A stretch of DNA of 64,000 bases from Bradyrhizobium sp. RD5-C2 (GTDB taxonomy: Bacteria > Pseudomonadota > Alphaproteobacteria > Rhizobiales > Xanthobacteraceae), in the NCBI RefSeq assembly GCF_019972155.1, contig NZ_BOVL01000007.1, forward strand, positions 355,843 through 419,842, in the 5' to 3' direction. Shown here piece after piece: positions 63,497 to 64,000 of the stretch; position 1 is the first letter of the stretch, and each line of letters starts with the position of its first letter. Below the pieces are notes generated by a model. It saw only the letters and a list, made by a program, of their open reading frames with translations, made no database searches and had not been told where the DNA came from. A program made the position numbers and the translations under genes.

Positions 63497-64000
63497 GTGA
63501 GTGGCAGGCAAAACGATTTCCTCGCTCAGGCGCTGCAACAGGGCGCAATGGCGCTCCGAACGCAGCAGTTTCGCTCAGGCGGAGCAGATTGCGGCCAACA
63601 TCCTGAAATCCAACCGCACGGACAGGAACGCAGCGCTTCTGCTCGCACATGCGTTGAGGGGGCAGAACCGCGGAGACGAGGCGATCGCATCGCTCGAAAG
63701 GATTGCACGCCGCGGCGAGGACGGAGAGGTCGAGACCTTGCTCGGCGCATTGCTGTGCGGCGCAGGGCGCGGCACGGACGGGATCGCACAGCTTCGGCGC
63801 ACGGTTGCACGCCGCCCGCCATATCTCCCTTCATTTCAGGAACTCGCCGGGCAGCTTGCCAAGGCCGGTCAATACGACGAGGCGATCAGCACGGTCGAGG
63901 CCGGCCTGGCGCTGGCCCCCGACAGCGTCGATCTGAAGCTTGATCTCGGGCGGCTGCTGCATGATACCGATGACTTCGCGCGGGCTGCGCATGTCCTGAC
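63497..64000 (+). pseudogene. TPR-repeat protein with apparent frameshift, runs off the right end
   Basis: A frame from GTG 63497 reads NDFLAQALQQGAMALRTQQF, then loses protein character. From about 63570 the next frame reads FAQAEQIAANILKSNRTDRN, followed by further TPR helices (AALLLAHALRGQNRGDEAI, LPSFQELAGQLAKAGQYDEAI) to the window end. Joining the two frames gives a natural series of TPR units. The shift falls in CAGCAGTTTCGC, where one T appears extra. If real, this is a disrupted gene; if a sequencing or assembly error, it is an intact TPR protein. The C-terminal part is outside the window. Confidence 0.7.

Overview
The window is about 64 kb of high-GC DNA from an alphaproteobacterium, most likely Bradyrhizobium or a close Nitrobacteraceae relative. 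This is inferred from the gene order plsX-fabH-ihfA-merR, a Porin_2 outer-membrane porin with its two-cysteine N-terminal signature, a GcrA-family regulator, a DUF2842 gene next to ctaA, glnB-glnA, and several families of rhizobial intergenic palindromic repeats. It reads as ordinary chromosome. I see no phage, transposase, CRISPR array or plasmid functions. Both ends are cut: plsX on the left, and a TPR gene on the right that carries an apparent frameshift.

Layout. 1-2.7 kb: fatty-acid initiation (plsX, fabH), IHF-alpha, a MerR regulator and tRNA-Pro(GGG). 2.8-5.4 kb: a MarR regulator and a porin with a strong terminator; a possible small RNA follows it. 6.3-15.4 kb: mixed metabolism (an SDR, a GcrA paralogue with a small ribbon-helix-helix-like protein, an acyl-CoA synthetase, a formamidase-family protein, YdcF, DUF169, a saccharopine-reductase-like protein and an FAD monooxygenase divergent from a MarR gene). 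16.0-28.5 kb: an exopolysaccharide locus (polymerase/ligase, priming phosphotransferase, GT4 and Wza-type export lipoprotein on the minus strand; Wzc-type protein on the plus strand). It is interrupted by an MFS/LysR pair and ends with a GNAT and a polysaccharide-deacetylase-like gene.

28.8-34.3 kb: heme A synthase, then the minus-strand de novo NAD operon nadA-nadB-nadC with its presumed repressor NrtR just upstream and two operator-like palindromes between them. 34.3-39.5 kb: a small secreted protein, metY, a CoA-binding protein, an enoyl-CoA hydratase, a thioesterase and rplM-rpsI. 39.7-48.8 kb: a diguanylate cyclase, a small ABM monooxygenase, an AI-2E family permease, a glutamine-amidotransferase hydrolase, a large secreted metalloprotease-like repeat protein and a hybrid histidine kinase. 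48.9-53.6 kb: a membrane-dipeptidase-type peptidase, an orphan Tat-exported solute-binding protein, a haloalkane-dehalogenase-like hydrolase, a GlxA-type AraC regulator and a tautomerase.

53.7-60.8 kb: a GNAT between two near-identical terminators, glnB-glnA with a candidate sigma-54 promoter, bifunctional NAD(P)HX repair enzyme, a GNAT, a B12-binding radical SAM protein and a DUF1330 protein. 60.9-64 kb: an SDR and divergent LysR gene with a clean dyad operator between them, a small secreted protein and the interrupted TPR gene.

No wholly new multi-gene system is evident. The strongest leads are regulatory (NrtR, MarR and LysR operators, a candidate sRNA) and proteins with lost or altered catalytic motifs: a Wzc without Walker A lysine, a NodB-like protein without metal-binding histidines, and an HExxE protease-like protein.
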